The notes below the pieces were generated by a model, which worked only from the letters and a program-made list of their open reading frames with translations, was not told where the DNA came from and did no database searches. A stretch of 64,000 nucleotides of DNA from Anomalospiza imberbis. Its lineage: Eukaryota; Chordata; Aves; Passeriformes; Viduidae. Shown here one piece after another: positions 46,601-61,587 of the stretch. The position numbers and the translations under genes are program-made. The stretch covers positions 620,001-684,000 of the forward strand of contig NC_089692.1 of assembly GCF_031753505.1 (NCBI RefSeq). Reading direction: 5' to 3'. How positions within the stretch are numbered: position 1 is the first letter of the stretch; every line of letters begins with the position of its first letter.

Positions 46601-49600
46601 CATTTAGCACAACTGTCAGGAGATACAGAAAATATTGTTTAAGGACTCGCGGGCCTGTTCTGTTCTGGTTCACCTTACACTACCACTTTGAAACAGAAAA
46701 GTTTGCTTTCAAACTAGGGTTTTTATTTACTGTTAAATTAAACACATGAGAATGCAATTTCTGCTTGATTTTTAGGTATCATGCTCACTTAGCCAACAGG
46801 AATTTGCAAGAATATCTATTCCCAGCTGTAGAGCCATGGAAATATGGAGCGTGTGGAAGATTTGGAGCTCTTCCTCTACCTTTAGAGCCCTAACTGAGTG
46901 GTTGAAATTGCTCCTTTGTCTCCAAAAACACTGGCTAGAATTCACTCTTGGTGGGTCGTTACAGAAGGTTTTGGGGGGCTGTGGAGCAGGAGTAACTCCA
47001 TCCCACCAGGCTCTTCCAGTGGTCACACACTCCAACTTCTTCTGGCAGGAGAACTGGCTTGGCCCAACCCCACAGATGCTTTGAACATGGCAAGTGTACA
47101 TTTGGATAATATCTAAAGTCAAACATTCCAATAGGTCAAGGCCAGGAGAATTAATGATCTACATCAGTAAATCACACAATCATATCTGTGCTGGCTTTCC
47201 CTACGTGGATAATAAAGGTAATGGGGCGTGGAATGCAGAAATAAACACCAGATCCTTCTAGCTTTTTTTTTTCTGTAACTGTTTGACAGGATTTTGGGAT
47301 AAATTCTTACACAGCCATTTCTCCATTTGTCCTAACCTTTACTGAGCTCTCCATAGCACAAAAGGTGGGGATAATAGGCTTTTTCACCTGATCTTCCTGC
47401 TTCAGGAATACTGAAGGAACTGATCTTCACCTTAAAATGTCAATCCCATTTCAGCACAAATATTTATTCCAAACCAGATAAGTTTAAGTCACTTATCCAG
47501 GGTTACAGAATTCCATTTTTCCTCCATTCTTTTGGCCAGGCCAGCTGGGACCTGAATTACACGCAGCCTGTGGAGCTGGATAAGCTGTACCATGGCCACT
47601 TTCCTCCTCTGAATTCTCTTGTATAAAAGGACTCGTTTATGAGAATAAACAGCCCCACAAGTCATGATTCAAACCTTCTACAGCATCTTGAGGGTTTGTA
47701 CTCGTTAAAGCACAAATTCCCCAGAGGAAGCCAAAAACATCTCAAACTTTAACAGCACTAAGGGATTTATAAGGACTAAAATATCCACCAGAACACACTC
47801 AAACATCCAGTGAAGGAATGTTTGATTTTGACATTCTGATTAAAATCTCCTGTCAGTGTGACTCCATCTGTGACATGTTGGTGTTGGCTTGCTCACCACA
47901 ACACAGCAGCATGGACCAGCCCAACCCCAAAGCATCCACAGGGTACACACCTGGGACTTCTGCTGGACAGGACAGTGCTTCCATCAGGGAAAATTCACTG
48001 GGAATAACAGCAATGGAAATGCTGCAAAAAAATGAAATGTTTCCACGTTGTTATGCCTCAAATGAAGAATATGACAGATAAATAAGTTGGATTGCACGTG
48101 GTAGATGCAGAGCTGGCTGTGAAAGTAGAGAAAAAGCTGTTCCAGTAGCAGGAGATAATTATGGACAATGACAGGATATCTCATAAAGTCTCCTGGGGAA
48201 AAAAATTGATCCAGGCTATCAATAAAATTATTACACTTTATCTTTTCATCTTTGTCTCAGCTTCTTTTCCTTCTTTCCTCTTTCCACTTTACTACTACTC
48301 TTATTTAACCTTCAGCTCATCATTAAAGTAACTACTGAGCAGCAGCAATAATTTTATAGTGTACTCTATAATCTTCTTGCTTTTGGTATTAATCTCAGGA
48401 GGTTTTCTTCTTTTTAATATCACTTCTTAACATTTCCAGCATGACAAGGCTGTATTCTCTGCTATTTGAATTGCTTTCTATTGGTACTAATTATTTCCCA
48501 AAATTTGAAAAACACTTCAGTGCCAAGCAGTGAGACCCACAGCTTCACTTCATCTTCCTGCCAAAGACTTATTTTGGATTTGTGCAGAGCTCTAGACCTG
48601 GTTGCATGACAGCAACCATCCAGTCCACTGTATCCTTCAAAAAATAAATAAGAATTTCATAAAAGTCCTTGAGCTTCTCACTGATAGGGTGACACAAATA
48701 TACCAGAACATTGGTGCTGATGTAGCCCTGCCAAAGAGGGGAACAAGTACAAGATTAAATTTAAAAAATAACACACCTACTTCTCAGTTTTGTTGTAATT
48801 CTGGATATCCTCTTATATTGCCTATTACCAGGGACTTTTATGATTTTAGTTCTGCAGAGCATAAACATCACCTTAGCAGAATTAATAACTCTAAGTATTA
48901 TGGCTACTAAGAAAGTACCAGCAGAAATGCCGGAAAGCATTAAAGTTATTAACATTACCATTTAAAACAAGCTGTGGAGAAATCAAACCAAAATTAAATA
49001 AGAATCTTTCTGCTGGCTCTTCATTTTAAGGAAATCCATGAATTTCACACACAAGAATGCTATTAGGAAATGAAATTAAACTTATTGTGCTTGTTGAAAA
49101 TGGTGTGAGCCCCAGAAGATGAGACAGAACAAAGAGGTGACTTGGGAAGCTTTATCCTGACCAGCCCCTGCACAAAGACAGGGAAACACTGGAATTTAGG
49201 GGTTGGTTTGTAACAAGAACTGCACCAACCAACTGTTCTTCATGTCACAGTGACAACAGAGACTTCCAGTGACAACTGGAGGATGTGACAGGACAAATGC
49301 TGTCTTTTACATGGATCTTTTACATGGTGAACTCAGACAGAAAATTTTCCTGGGGAAATCCTAAACAGACCTGGCACAAACCATGCTGAAATCAGACAAA
49401 TCCCCATGAGGCATGGGTTTGTGCAGGCTAATTGAACACAGCAGTAAAGAGGGAAAGGAACTTCATCTTCTCCCATCGAGGTGCTGCTCTTGTTCAAGGG
49501 CTGTTGCCTCCCTCACATCATGGGCCCATGGCAGAAAAGGAAAAGGGCAAGAGTTATTGCACATAAAAGGTCAAACAGATAATCTAATGGTTCCAGCCAA

Positions 49601-49751
49601 TCCTGAAATTTAAAACATTTTTATTTACTTGCTCTCTGTGCTCTATACACATGCATATTTTCATTAATGCCTGTGCTGCAGGAGGAATTTCCTTCATGTG
49701 GTCCATTACTCACCTTTCTTACCTTTCTTATTGTTCTCCAATTGATTTCCC

Positions 49752-49773
49752 TTTTTTTTTTTTTTTTTTTTTT
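49752..49773. repeat. Poly(T) tract, T22
   Basis: Twenty-two T in a row followed by GGAGAAAAAAATTG. It could be a minus-strand retroposon tail, but no body is recognised downstream. Confidence 0.85.
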
Positions 49774-51735
49774 GGAGAAAAAAATTGATGGCAAAAGAGA
49801 TCTATTAAGTAAAATATATATATAATGTATTAAAATACATATTACATATGCTCCCTTATGGCTTTATGGCTGATATTTTCAATATGAATATTCCAACAAA
49901 GGGGGTGAATGGTCTGGAGTAGTCAGTCAGAGGCCATTCACACTGAAAAAGTGAATGCTGCTCAAAGGAAAGGTTTAGTTTATGTATTTTCATGAAAAAT
50001 AACCCATTTTGACTTTTTTTCCAATCCAAAACCAGTTTATTTCTGAGCAAAAAAATGCACCAGAATGCATTCAAGGTGAGTTCTTGGAATTAATAAAACC
50101 AGGATTTATGTGCTGTCTACAGAAATCTCTAAGATGTGACTTGCCAAGATTACTTAATGTGGCATAAATACAAATGAAAGAAATCAAATCAACAAAACAA
50201 AACCCAGGAAAAAACCACCATGCCAACAAATAGAATTTCTGAGCATCCAGTGAATATCTTTGTACAGCAGAAAAATGCATCAAACAATGCATGGATCCCT
50301 TCCACCCCAATTTTTATGGCTGGAAAACTGACAGAAAGGAGTAGGGAAAGGGCAATATTCCCAGCATAAATATATGGAATAGATAATCACCAATACTATT
50401 TTTGTGTAAAAAAAGTTTTTGCAGTCAGAATACATTTGAGTCTTTTTGTAGCTCTCAACCCGAGCACATGCTGAAAGAATGTCACTTTGAGGGCAATAAA
50501 AATGTGTTCTAGATTAGAATTGCACATAATGAAGGAAGAATTCCAGTCAAAATAGAATGATTCTCATGTTACTTTCTTGGGTTCAAGAATCAGATACAGT
50601 TTCCCTTTTTTTTTAACTTATGAATTTGAAAAGTGTTTCCTCTTTAGGATATAATCAGGAACATGTGTGAGAAAGATCTAAACTGATGATACTCTCACAA
50701 AGCACCGAAAGAAACAGATTTTCAGAGGCAGGATTCTGATTTGGTAATGTATGTACATAATTGCAACTAGGAAGGTGAAAGCATAAATTGCTACAGGCAC
50801 CTGCACTCAATCCACTTTAAAAAGCAAATAGAAGAGCTCTGAAATTCCATATTTAACCCCTGAAATGTTTAAGTCCCAATCCTGCAGGGAACAAAATATC
50901 TTTAAAATATGTCTAAGTAGCTAAATACTTCTTAATAACTCACTTAAGAAACCCCAATGGAAACAAACAAAAAAATCCCCACTGAAACTCTGATTCTCTA
51001 AAACACGGTTTAAGGATTTTATAACTCTTCCCTTTTAAAATTTAATTTGTGTGGTTTTCATCTTTCACACAGTTTATTGTTCTATCTAAAAGGCAATAAC
51101 CAGAAATGGCCCAGAGCCTATTTGTGTTCAGGACAACACCCAAGTGAGTTCGAATATACTTTAGGAAGATTTGATTTTGCAAGTCTTCAAAGAGATCTCT
51201 GCTGAGAAATGTGGATGTCAGACATAAATTATCCTCCATGTAGCACCTGGAATCTGAGTGGAGCAGGTGAAATGACATCACAGAAATGAAGTACAGACAA
51301 GAAATCAGGGAAGTGAGTAGCTCAACTTATTTCTGTTCATCTCCACCTGTATCCCCTGCATTGAGCCACATTTTGTGGCCAAATATCAGTATTCAGAAGC
51401 TCTTTGAGGAAGTTGAGGTCAAGCACAAATACACATTTCCCTCAATTTTTTCTCCAAGTTCTTCCCTGTGACATAAAAAGTTACATCCTGGCCATTTTGC
51501 TCCTTTCATACACATATTAATTAACAGAGTTAATTATCATCTCCCTTATGTTCTTCACTCTTTTAGAGCAAATTTGGGGTTTGTAAACAAGTCAAGCAGA
51601 AGAGGTGAAAATATGGATACTGGGAAACTTGGATTTAACTAACTGCACTGAAAATAGGATTTTCCACCCTTCAATTTTTAGGGGATATTTATGAGATACA
51701 GCACAAAAACACAGTCATGCATTGAGTAAAGCTTA

Positions 51736-51759
51736 AATAATAATAATAATAAAAAAAAA
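51736..51759. repeat. (AAT)n followed by poly(A)
   Basis: Five or so AAT units running into nine A. A similar short AAT run is present near 57496-57516. Confidence 0.7.
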
Positions 51760-54555
51760 GGCTTCAAAGCAGTTGGCATTAAGTAAGCTGATACTTTGGT
51801 TCTCTCCTTGGCCTAAATATTTCTGGGGAATTTTCTGAGCATAGATAAGACTGTTCTGGTGCAATTGGAAGACAGTAAATTTGAGCTGGATTCCTCCAGC
51901 AGAAGATGTGCCCTTATAAGACAAACTTGAAAAATCATATAAAAACCAAGACTGAAGGAAGAACGCAATTCCAAATGTAATGATACAGATTTAAAAATAA
52001 GCAATAGTTCTGTTAGAAACTGGCAGCATTCCCAATAATAATATTTAAACAAGCAAAGACAGAATACAATATGCACAGGCATACTCCAACTATTTTTAAC
52101 TGACACATTACTGTATACTTTCTGAGAAAAGTTCAACAAGATTTGTTAAATCACTCAAGGTCTGGCTGTTCAAACCTCTCTGCACAGAACAATGGCCTCG
52201 TTTTGCAGAGCTGCCTTGCTGCATCCCATCAAAAATGTGCTGAGGAGCTCCAGTCCCAGGTGGCACCGTGGTACCAACAGGAACATCACACACATTGTTC
52301 TGCACAGTTTCCTGTGACAAAAAGGGGGTTCAGTTACTGATATGACATTCTGATTTACACACCGTGGACAAGCTGCTTCCTGCCTGCCCATCTTCAGATA
52401 TTTGGCTCTTCAGGGAGACAATTTTTTCTTTCCCTAGAGAAAAAAACCATCTCTGGTGACAATGCTCTGCTCCAGGATCTGGAAGTTTTCAGGGAAGCTG
52501 CTAAAGACTCAGAGCAATGTGTCCCAACAAAAACTACCAGCAAAGCTCTCTGAGGATTAACTCCTTGACACCCGTGGCATAATTGGAAATTTTTAGGCTG
52601 ACACAGTTTTTTAAAGTCTGTCTGATACTTAAAGATGTCCAAGAGTTATGGCTCCACCCTAGGCTTTTCAAAGATTTCTTTATCAGCAAATGACCAAGTG
52701 GAAGCCATCAGTGCAGCCCCATGGATGAGATTAGATATGTTTTTAGGTCGCAAGCTAAAAGCTTGCTAATGCTTATAGGCATTCCTTGTCTAGGAATGTT
52801 TGTTAATTTGAACTCCCCTCCCTTGCTGGGTTTCTTTAATCTCCCAACCAGCTGTCTCCCATAAAAAGATATTTCTGTTTTTAGTTACAAATCTGTTTAG
52901 AGATAAAACTTGCTCATAAATACACAACTGCATACATGGTCGGGTTTTTGTTTTTGTTTTGTGTTGTTTTGTTTTCCTGACAGAAAACCAACTCCAGATG
53001 AAAAATATTGAACTTTTTTATAGGATCAGAACACATTTCCTACTTGCTCAGAGCATGGTGCATGTGTAATAGATGCTCTCGATTTTAGGGCTGGCATGAC
53101 ACTGTGAAAGAACTCATTGAAACAGCCATTTTTGTCACCTTTTCAGATTTAGAGCTCATGAGATGGGATAAAGTGAAGCTCTCAGAGACTGGCAGTATTT
53201 TTACCTGCAGAACACCCAAATATATGAAATGGACTCAGTGTAAGCAACTGAAAACCTCCTCCGAGCCCCACAGTTTTTGCTTTTCTAATAACAGCAAACC
53301 CAGGAAATTTCTGACTTGTTTTCACCTCTCTTAGTTTCTAGATTTTAACTAAATAAATTGCACTTATTTCTTATTTGTATATTCACTACAGATACATCAA
53401 TCCGGAGTTCAGCACTTCCGGGAACAGCTTTGAGCACAATTATGGGCTATGAGCTAGAACCTCTGGTTAAAGCACCCACATTTAGGGTTTTTTTTTGGCA
53501 TTTTCACTAGAATATAATGAGAGTTCTTTAATTTACCCATTCCATATTTCTCTTAAAGCAACCTCCATCTTCTGAATAATTCCAGGTTCCACTAAAATGA
53601 TTGCCAGCTATTTTTTTAGAGATAAATTGAAATACTCCCTGTAATTCAAGCTAAGTGTAAAAGAGCAACAGAATTCTGGTGATGAATTTTAGTGCTGAAG
53701 AAAGTAACATTTCAGTGATACCCCAGCAACATCCTCAAAAAGGCTTCTACCCATCACACCTGATCCCTACAGGAAAACATTTACTCTCCCAAACCTATCA
53801 TTCTTCCACTGGTCATCGGCTAATTGAGGCTCCGGAAATGTATCTTGCAGTATTAGTTTAGGATTTAGCCATGAATATTTTTGTATATATAATATTCCAG
53901 TACATCTTAATAATTAAAATACTCTTTCAAATGTATTTTCATTAATATTTACTTTACTCCTGCTGCAGTTCAGCACACAATTCAGTAGAAAACTGATTAA
54001 AAATATAGTTGCATGAAATATATGAAAATTAAATTCTACTTGTCTCAAACTATCAAGATTTTATGGACAATGTGCCAAAACTCTGTGTTATAGTGTAGAG
54101 TATAAATATTTACAATTGGCTTTGTATATTAGCAGTTAAATGCTGTGGGATGAATTCATTGTCCCAAGTGAGTTTCCATTGGAGGACACCCTGCAGTTGT
54201 CAGTTCATTATTCCACAAATTTATTTTATCTAAGCTGTCTTCCATGGGAGGCCTGTGTCATTTAGATCCTGAGGTGATACGTGCCTTATAAATACCCTGG
54301 GCTGATAAAGGTGACTGACAGGAGCTAAAAGGAGGCAGAAAACTAAAGATGAAAAAATCCTTCCCTGCTCTTCACCTCAGGAATGTTTTCCAGGCACAGG
54401 AGCTGCCCTTGGCTCCTGTCAGGGCTGGTTCTTCAGGGGTTCCATCACAGCTGGGTCTCCAGGGGTTTCCTTCTGTGCAATGGGGACCCAGCTCTGAGGG
54501 ACAGAGCCAGGCATGAGGAACTTCGGCTCTGGAGGAGAGGGAAAATTACCTGAGG

Positions 54556-54931
54556 ATAGGATCACAGAGTGGTTTGGGTTGGAGGGACCTTAAAGGTCAT
54601 CCCATGCCATGCCATGGCAGGGACACCTTCCACTGTCCCAGGCTGCTCCCAGCCCCAGTGTCCAGCCTGGCCTTGGACACTGCCAGGGATCCAGGGGCAG
54701 CCACAGCTGCTCTGGGCACCCTGTGCCAGGGCCTGCCCACCCTGCCAGGGAACAATTCCTAATTCCCAATATCCCATCCAGCCCTGCCCTCAGTGCGAAC
54801 CCATTCCCCCTTGTCCTGTCACTCCAATTCCTGATGAGAAGTCCCTCTCCAACTTCCTTCTGGAGGGTGCTGTGAGGTCTCCGTGCAACCTTCTGTTCTC
54901 CCGGCTGAGCAGCCCCAAATTCAGGAAACTG
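54556..54931 (-). mobile_element. CR1 LINE fragment, 3' end plus some 5' sequence
   Basis: Minus-strand CR1 of about 375 bp. In plus-strand order it has GATCACAGAGTGGTTTGGGT, CATGGCAGGGACACCTTCCA, CAGGGAACAATTCCTAATTC, CCCATTCCCCCTTGTCCTGT, GAAGTCCCTCTCCAACTTCC and CTGTTCTCCCGGCTGAGCAG. It extends further toward the element's 5' side than the copy at 3.4 kb. The blocks match the young GC-rich group in this window. Confidence 0.92.
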
Positions 54932-57900
54932 GAACCTTGGAAAGTTTGAGGTCTCCTCACAATCCACCTTCACACAAACCATGTGATAACTCTTTTGGGT
55001 TATCCTTGGGTTTGCCTTGGCTTCAAGAAGTCTTGAAAGCAACTGGAAGCTGAGCTGGTAGTCAGTACCAACAAAAGAAATTCCACCGGCTCCTACCGTC
55101 CCTCCAGTCCTGCTGTGCTCACACCTAAACCAGAGCAGAGCCCTGTAACCCTCAGAGCTTCATCATAACAAGATTTTACCCAGTGTAGAACAAACCCTCC
55201 CATGAAAAAAAAGAAACATTGGTAAAATGAAGACTTAGCCAAAATTTATTTTAAAAGTAATAAAAATAGTAAGTAACAACATGGAACTCCTCAGTGTCCC
55301 ATCTATAAATTAATTAAAGAACTTGTTACAGGGAGAATGAATATCACACCCAGGCCTGTGTGGCACAGCTGAAAAATGATCTGACAAACATGATGCCTCC
55401 AGAGGAATGAGCTGGCAGTTAAAGCAGACAGGTTAATACCCTTCCTACAGCCACAAGACACTCACTGCTCCCTTGTAACTGCTGGGCCTTGAGACAAAAG
55501 CTTTAACCAATAAAAACCATTAAACCCAGGCAATAAAACAATGTCAGCTACAGCAGACCACATGACTCTGGATCAATACATGGTATTTCCTCTAAAAATC
55601 ATGGCATAATGGTTTCAGCCTGAAAACATTTAGAAATGCAGAGGGGGAAAAAATAAAAAAGAAATTTAGTCAGGTCCCTATTTAGAGAACACCAACCAGA
55701 GGGCAATAAGTAGAAGAGGTTCATAGTGAAATCACTCCCAAAATGCTAAAAAAGAAACATGGATAGCTGTGGGGTGGTATGGACATGAATATGTCTTTGT
55801 AGGGCCAGTGGACTCATGGATTCCCCCACAGCTACACTTTGCCTTTAAATATGTATATACATATCTATTAAATAACAATCCACCAGATGTTTGACAGAGC
55901 TTCTTCCATTTTTATCTAGAATGTAGCAGGAAATAATTACTAAGGAGAGCTACTGCCAGGTAATTCCTCCCCAGGATTCAGGCACTGCATGCACAGAATC
56001 ACTAGGCCAGTACTAGGTAAAACCACTTTGCCATGAAGCAAAATTCCCCCAGGAACTGGGTGTTCTGGGTTCCCTGTGCTGTCAGCACAGAACTTTCTCT
56101 GCATGTGAGCCCTTCCACACCCCTGCACAGCCCGTCAGAAATGGGGATTTTTATCTCCATCACTGTGGGGATTTGCATGCTCCCAACGCATTATTTAACA
56201 TATTCAGAAAGTATTCTTTATATTTATATACTCAGGTAATACTCTACAACAAGAGAAGACAGCTCAAGACAAAGGCTAAAGAACATCCAAAGAAGGTTAA
56301 TTAAAGACTTATTTCTTTCCTATTTTTTATCCATCCCCATTCCCCCCTCACCCACGCCTATGCTATATAACCAATGATTTTAAACATTAAAAGAAAGCTG
56401 AGGGTGAACTTGCCCCACAAATCCTCTGTGCCAGGCCTCAGGAGGGCTCTGGGGGCAGCTTCCCAGCTGTGCTGGGGCTCCTGAGCAGCCTGAGCTGCTC
56501 TGCAGCACGAGGATGAGCTCTGCTCACCCTCATTTCTGGGGCCTGGCAGAGACAAAGACAAAGCTGAGCCCCAACACTGCAGCCCCGTGATTTTCCAGTG
56601 CCACCATCCTTCGTGTCCATGTCATTGCTGCAGACACAGGTTTTGTATCCACACAGGCAGGACATTTATCTTCCCAAACCCTTGAGTCCAGCTAGGCAAC
56701 ACCACGCTTTATTTCTTTATGAAAAATAATAATAAAAAAATGATATAAAACCATGATGAAACCTTAATTCTTAACTGAATGACCCCTTTGACATCAAATT
56801 ACTCTGATATTTCAATGCCTTGTGTCTTAACAGGGCAGCAGCTTTATCTCTCTCTTTGCTAAAGGCCTTGGGAAGTAAGAGCAGCAATCAAAGTAATAGA
56901 AAAAGCAATACAGAACGTATATAAAACTGAGCTGAATATCCTCAAACATTTCTCAGCATGTTGGCTGTTACAAGATCAGTGCCTGGATAGTAAATTACTG
57001 GACTTTGATCTGTGTAACAGGTATTTTCTGTGCGGTTGCCAAATTAGCAGAAACAATCCAAAAATTCCCCACAGTTCCCGGAGTCCACGTTCTGTTTTTG
57101 AAATGTCATTGCAAGTTTACTTGGGAAGGAGCTTTGAAGGGCAGTTTTCCAGACCCAAAATAAATACATTTTCATGGGTCAATTTCTAAAGAATATTATT
57201 GTTTCTATTATAAATTGTTTGACCTTCATGTTATGAAAATCAAAGTCATGTAAAGCCCTTTTTATATAAACTAAAATTAGGAAAGTGTCACTTCTTACAT
57301 TGGAAAAGGAGGTTCAGAGGCACACAAACACACATATACACACTGCATTTCAACTCCCAGCCAATTTTCTGTTCCAGTAAATAGAGAAAAAGGGAAGATT
57401 TATGGCAAGAATAGTTTCCATTTCTTTTTCCATTATTTCATTTTTTTTCCTCCCTGTTATCTATGTATCAGAGAAAATATATTCAAGAAAAACAACCATA
57501 ATAATAATAAAAAAAGATTAAGCTTTTTTGAGTATAGGAACAAATCTTCTGGAACTCCTATCTGCTTTTAATTTTTTCTTTGTAGATAAAGTATGGTTTG
57601 GGGGGCAGGGTGTGTAATTAGAGCACTCATTTTGGGCATGCAGGAGAAAACAAGGTGAGGAATTTCTCCTGCTGAGAGAAAGCATCAGGTCAGGAAGAGA
57701 AGGCATGGGAGGAAAAATCCTCCTCCATGCCACCTGACCCTTCCTTGTGGAATCTGAAAGATTTTCTTCTTCCAAGGCTCCAATTCAATAGATGCAAGAA
57801 CATAATGACCACCTGACCTTAATGGGGAATAAAACACTTGCACTGTTTTTCCTGTCACTAATACCACAAACCCTTCATGCTTTGGTGTCCTCTCCCTCCT

Positions 57901-60900
57901 TCTGGATCTGCCTATCTTGAAGTGTAACTGAAGTCACCTTTATTAAAGACTGTTTCTGCCTATTTCCAGTTGGAAAATCAGAATTCATCCACAGCATTAA
58001 AAGCTCCCAGTGCTGCTGTTTGTTCTGCTCCTCCAGCCACAGATAGGTCAAACAGAATGACACAGATAGAGGGAGAGGAGTGCACTAATACCTCCCAAAG
58101 CAGAGGTGAAGACAGGCAGGTACTTCAGGATGGCACAGGGACCTCACAGTGCACGTGCCTCTATCATTAAACCAGGCAAATGATTCATAACTATGGATTT
58201 TAGCTTCTTTTAAAAGGTATTTTAAATACTTACAGATTTGTAAGGCAGCATGACTGGAAACTGTGCTGACCTTGGAAAGGCAGAAATCTTTGTGATTTTA
58301 CCAAATGAGCTGCAATAGCTCCAGGAGCATTCCATGAACCTGGAAGAGCTCCTGCAACCTTGGATCACCCCAGGAATTCAACCCCAAACTCACCATCCCA
58401 GAACTGCACAGTGTCCAGGTGCTGGGGCTTGGGGAGGGAGGAGTAAATAGTACATCCAGGGAGAGGGAAATAGTGTTTAGTGGTGGAGAAGGGAAGGTGG
58501 AGAAAGAAGTGTTCCTTCTTGGAAGGAGGTTTTTATTTCCATTGGCTTGATTAAAGGCCAAGGCTCAGATATGACCATTCAAAAGCACTCAAAAGATAGC
58601 AAAATTAGGGGTGAGAAATGCAGAAAATTCCAAACAAGTGCTGGCAAGACTTTTGTACCCTGAACCATCTCATATATTGTCAAAAAGAAGTATTTATTGA
58701 AAGATGAAAAGGAGTTTTAAAATAGATTCTTGAGACTATTTTTGCAGCCTGTGCCCATAAGTCCCTGTTCTCCAGTGAGTGCCAAGTCTGAGGGCTCAGA
58801 GGGAGAGGAAAAAAATGTGAACTAATAAATTCAGCTTTGCTTTTGTGAGTAAGGCACCCCCTCCCAGCCTCATGCTGATAAACCCTTTCTGCCTCTCTCT
58901 TGCATGTTCCCCCTCTCCCTCAATTTTAATCTGAGTTTTTCCCACCTCATATGTAGCATATGCAGAATCCACGATGGTGCTGGGAATAAAGGTTTCATTA
59001 GCACTCATTTGGGATGCAGCAGAACTCCCTCCTGATTTCACAACATGGGAGTGAGGGAGCCATTCCAAATACCTCCTGCTGAAACATTTATAATGCAACC
59101 AGTGCTCTCCCACTTTGCCTTTCACTCCCATCCACTCTCCACCCACACACGCTGCCTGCCCCATTGCAAACTCAATTTTCTGTGGCTCCTAAGACCTGAA
59201 TAAACAGACCACAGACATCTAAACATGCATGCAGTCCTTGTGTCTTCATGGAGATTAATCTAATTTTAATTCCTCTGCTTTGGTGGGGTTTTGGTGATGC
59301 TTTGGGAGAAAATAACTAGAATGAGTCTACTTAAAAAAATTGATAACCCCTATATTTATTGAACTATCTTTTCAAATTATTGGGGGTTTGGCTTCTTTTT
59401 TTCTCATAGAAATCCTGTTGAAAGCTCTTGCAAGAATTTAGTTAACATTTTCTCTTTAAATATCACACACATTCTGAGGAATCTGTATATTAGAAAAAGT
59501 TTCCCCTCCAAAAAAGCTGAAAAACTTAGCATTTTAGCAAGATGCAATTGTGGGTCTTTACTTTGCTGGCCATGGAAATGAGAAGGAAATGTGTATTTAT
59601 TTTAGCTAATGGATAAGTAAAACTCTCAGGATCATGTCTTTGAATGGATCTGTCATTTTAAAATTAGGTACTATACATAGTCCCTAATGGTACTGGGGGA
59701 AACTGTGCTGGTATGAAAAGCTATTAGGAAGAGGAGGAAAATTTTGGGTGGAATGCAGTGTTAATGAGAGCTCATTATGTTATTGCAAATTTTGATATAG
59801 TGCATGTTTTTCTCACAGCCTCAGCTTCCCCAAGTAAGGTAAGCCTTAGTTCTCGAAAAAGGTAAAATAAAATCTTCCTTCCCCTCTGCCTCCAAAAATA
59901 AAAGCAGAATAAAAGGACCCATAATTTAGATCCCTATTACCTGAAGCTACCCTAATTACTCAGGATAAAGCAATTTATGACTTCTAAAAGATATTAGTGG
60001 CAAAACAAAGAATATTTAATATCTGCCACCATAAAGAGCAGCGAGGAATTGCCTTTCAGGGAAGATGGATCTGCCACTCCCCAGCTCCAAGCCTCTGGCA
60101 CGGCTTTGCCAACAGGAGCCACGAGCCTCATTTGCTCAGTGTTTGCTTTGCAGCTTTACCTACTGCAGGAAACACGAGACCATTACTTCTTCTGATTTCC
60201 AAACTAACAGTGATTTAAGAAGGGAAGCTATTTTTATTAGTCTGAGACAGTTTCTTAATGACATGATTTATCGAGGTTATTTTGGAAGGGTAGAAAAATG
60301 CACACAGATCTCTGTAGATGGAGACCCTGCCCCTGAGGAGTTCTGTAGCCACAGGTTTTCCCAGAAGATGGGCCTTTCCCAGCAATTCAGTTATAATTTG
60401 AAGCATCTTAAATAAAAAGGGTGAATTTTCCTTATTCTTCTTAACTTTTCCTGTATTAGACAGCACTGGAGCAATCCAGACTTTCTGTTCCATTCAAGTG
60501 ACTGCTTGAATTTGCTGCATTAAAAGGGGGAAAAATTGTGAATAAAATAAAAATGATACTGAGACAACACTGCCTGATCTACATCTTTATCTATTGTGAG
60601 CCCTTACAGAAAATCAAATTAGCAATATAATTTTAAATAATGAGTGCAATAAACCCCACAAACAGCCAAAAAAGGTGGCGTGCCATCTGAGGTGTGTTTT
60701 TGAATGAGACTACACTTCTCTCTTCACTTTCGAGAAAAATATTTTAGACTCCTTTGACAAGAATACACAACATTTTTGCATCTGCTGGATGACTAAAGGA
60801 AACTGTTTCATTCTTACAGCAGGAGCATCACAGTGACACAGTCAAGACTGTATCAAATCTGATAAAAATTCTATTCTTCCCTGTCTTACAGCTGGACCAG

Positions 60901-61587
60901 AAATGAGATCAAGTCTGAATCCCATCTTACAATAGGATTTTTCTGCCTATTTGTATTCTTTAGCATATTTTGCAGTCTTTTCCCACCAGAAAATTAGAAG
61001 TGATTTAGTCCATTTCTCTTTTCTTTCAATACTCAATTTAAGGCATTCTTGTGTGCATAACTCCAGCACAAGTTTGTTTTGAAAACTTAAATTCACCACT
61101 CTGTACATTCTAAATTTAGTCTAATTACTGTTGCTGTTGAGCAGATAATGCCCAAGACAGAGAAATGCCAGAGCAGCTCTGCCTCTGTGCCTCTGTGCTG
61201 TGCAGAGGTGAACCCAGCAGCAGAAACGAACACAGCCTCAGATTCCAGAGCAGAATCACAAACACACTTCCTGCTTTGTCTCTGTTTGGAATACAGCCCC
61301 TCTGCTGCAGTGCACTGACAAAGCATGCACAGCTGAGAAAAAGCTGTGAAATTCATCCTGGTTTTTATAGGGTCTAAAACAGAAGGGGTCTAATTCTATC
61401 TGGTCTTTTTGGACACCACCTGAATCAATAAAGAATGGCAATAAGAGCAATCCATACTTGTTCTCATCAGCCTTCACTCCTACTGTTTATTTCAAAGGAA
61501 AAAAAAAAATTTTTTTGGCTTGTAAAGTTCTGTTTGTATTGTAAATCCTTAAGAGGGGAGATGCTGTTGACATTTCATAAATTGAAA
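54932..61587. other. AT-rich non-coding DNA, about 6.7 kb
   Basis: No gene or mobile element recognised. Short AAT and CA runs occur near 56726, 57321 and 57496. Open frames are below 125 codons. Confidence 0.5.

Larger units (their letters stand above)
42837..54555. other. AT-rich non-coding DNA, about 11.7 kb
   Basis: No gene, RNA gene or mobile element that I can support. It contains a 38-bp tandem duplication near 43.55 kb, a T22 run at 49752-49773, a duplicated CTTTTACATGGAT word near 49306-49328 and an AAT-rich run near 51736. Open frames stay below 135 codons and occur on both strands at a density expected by chance. Confidence 0.5.
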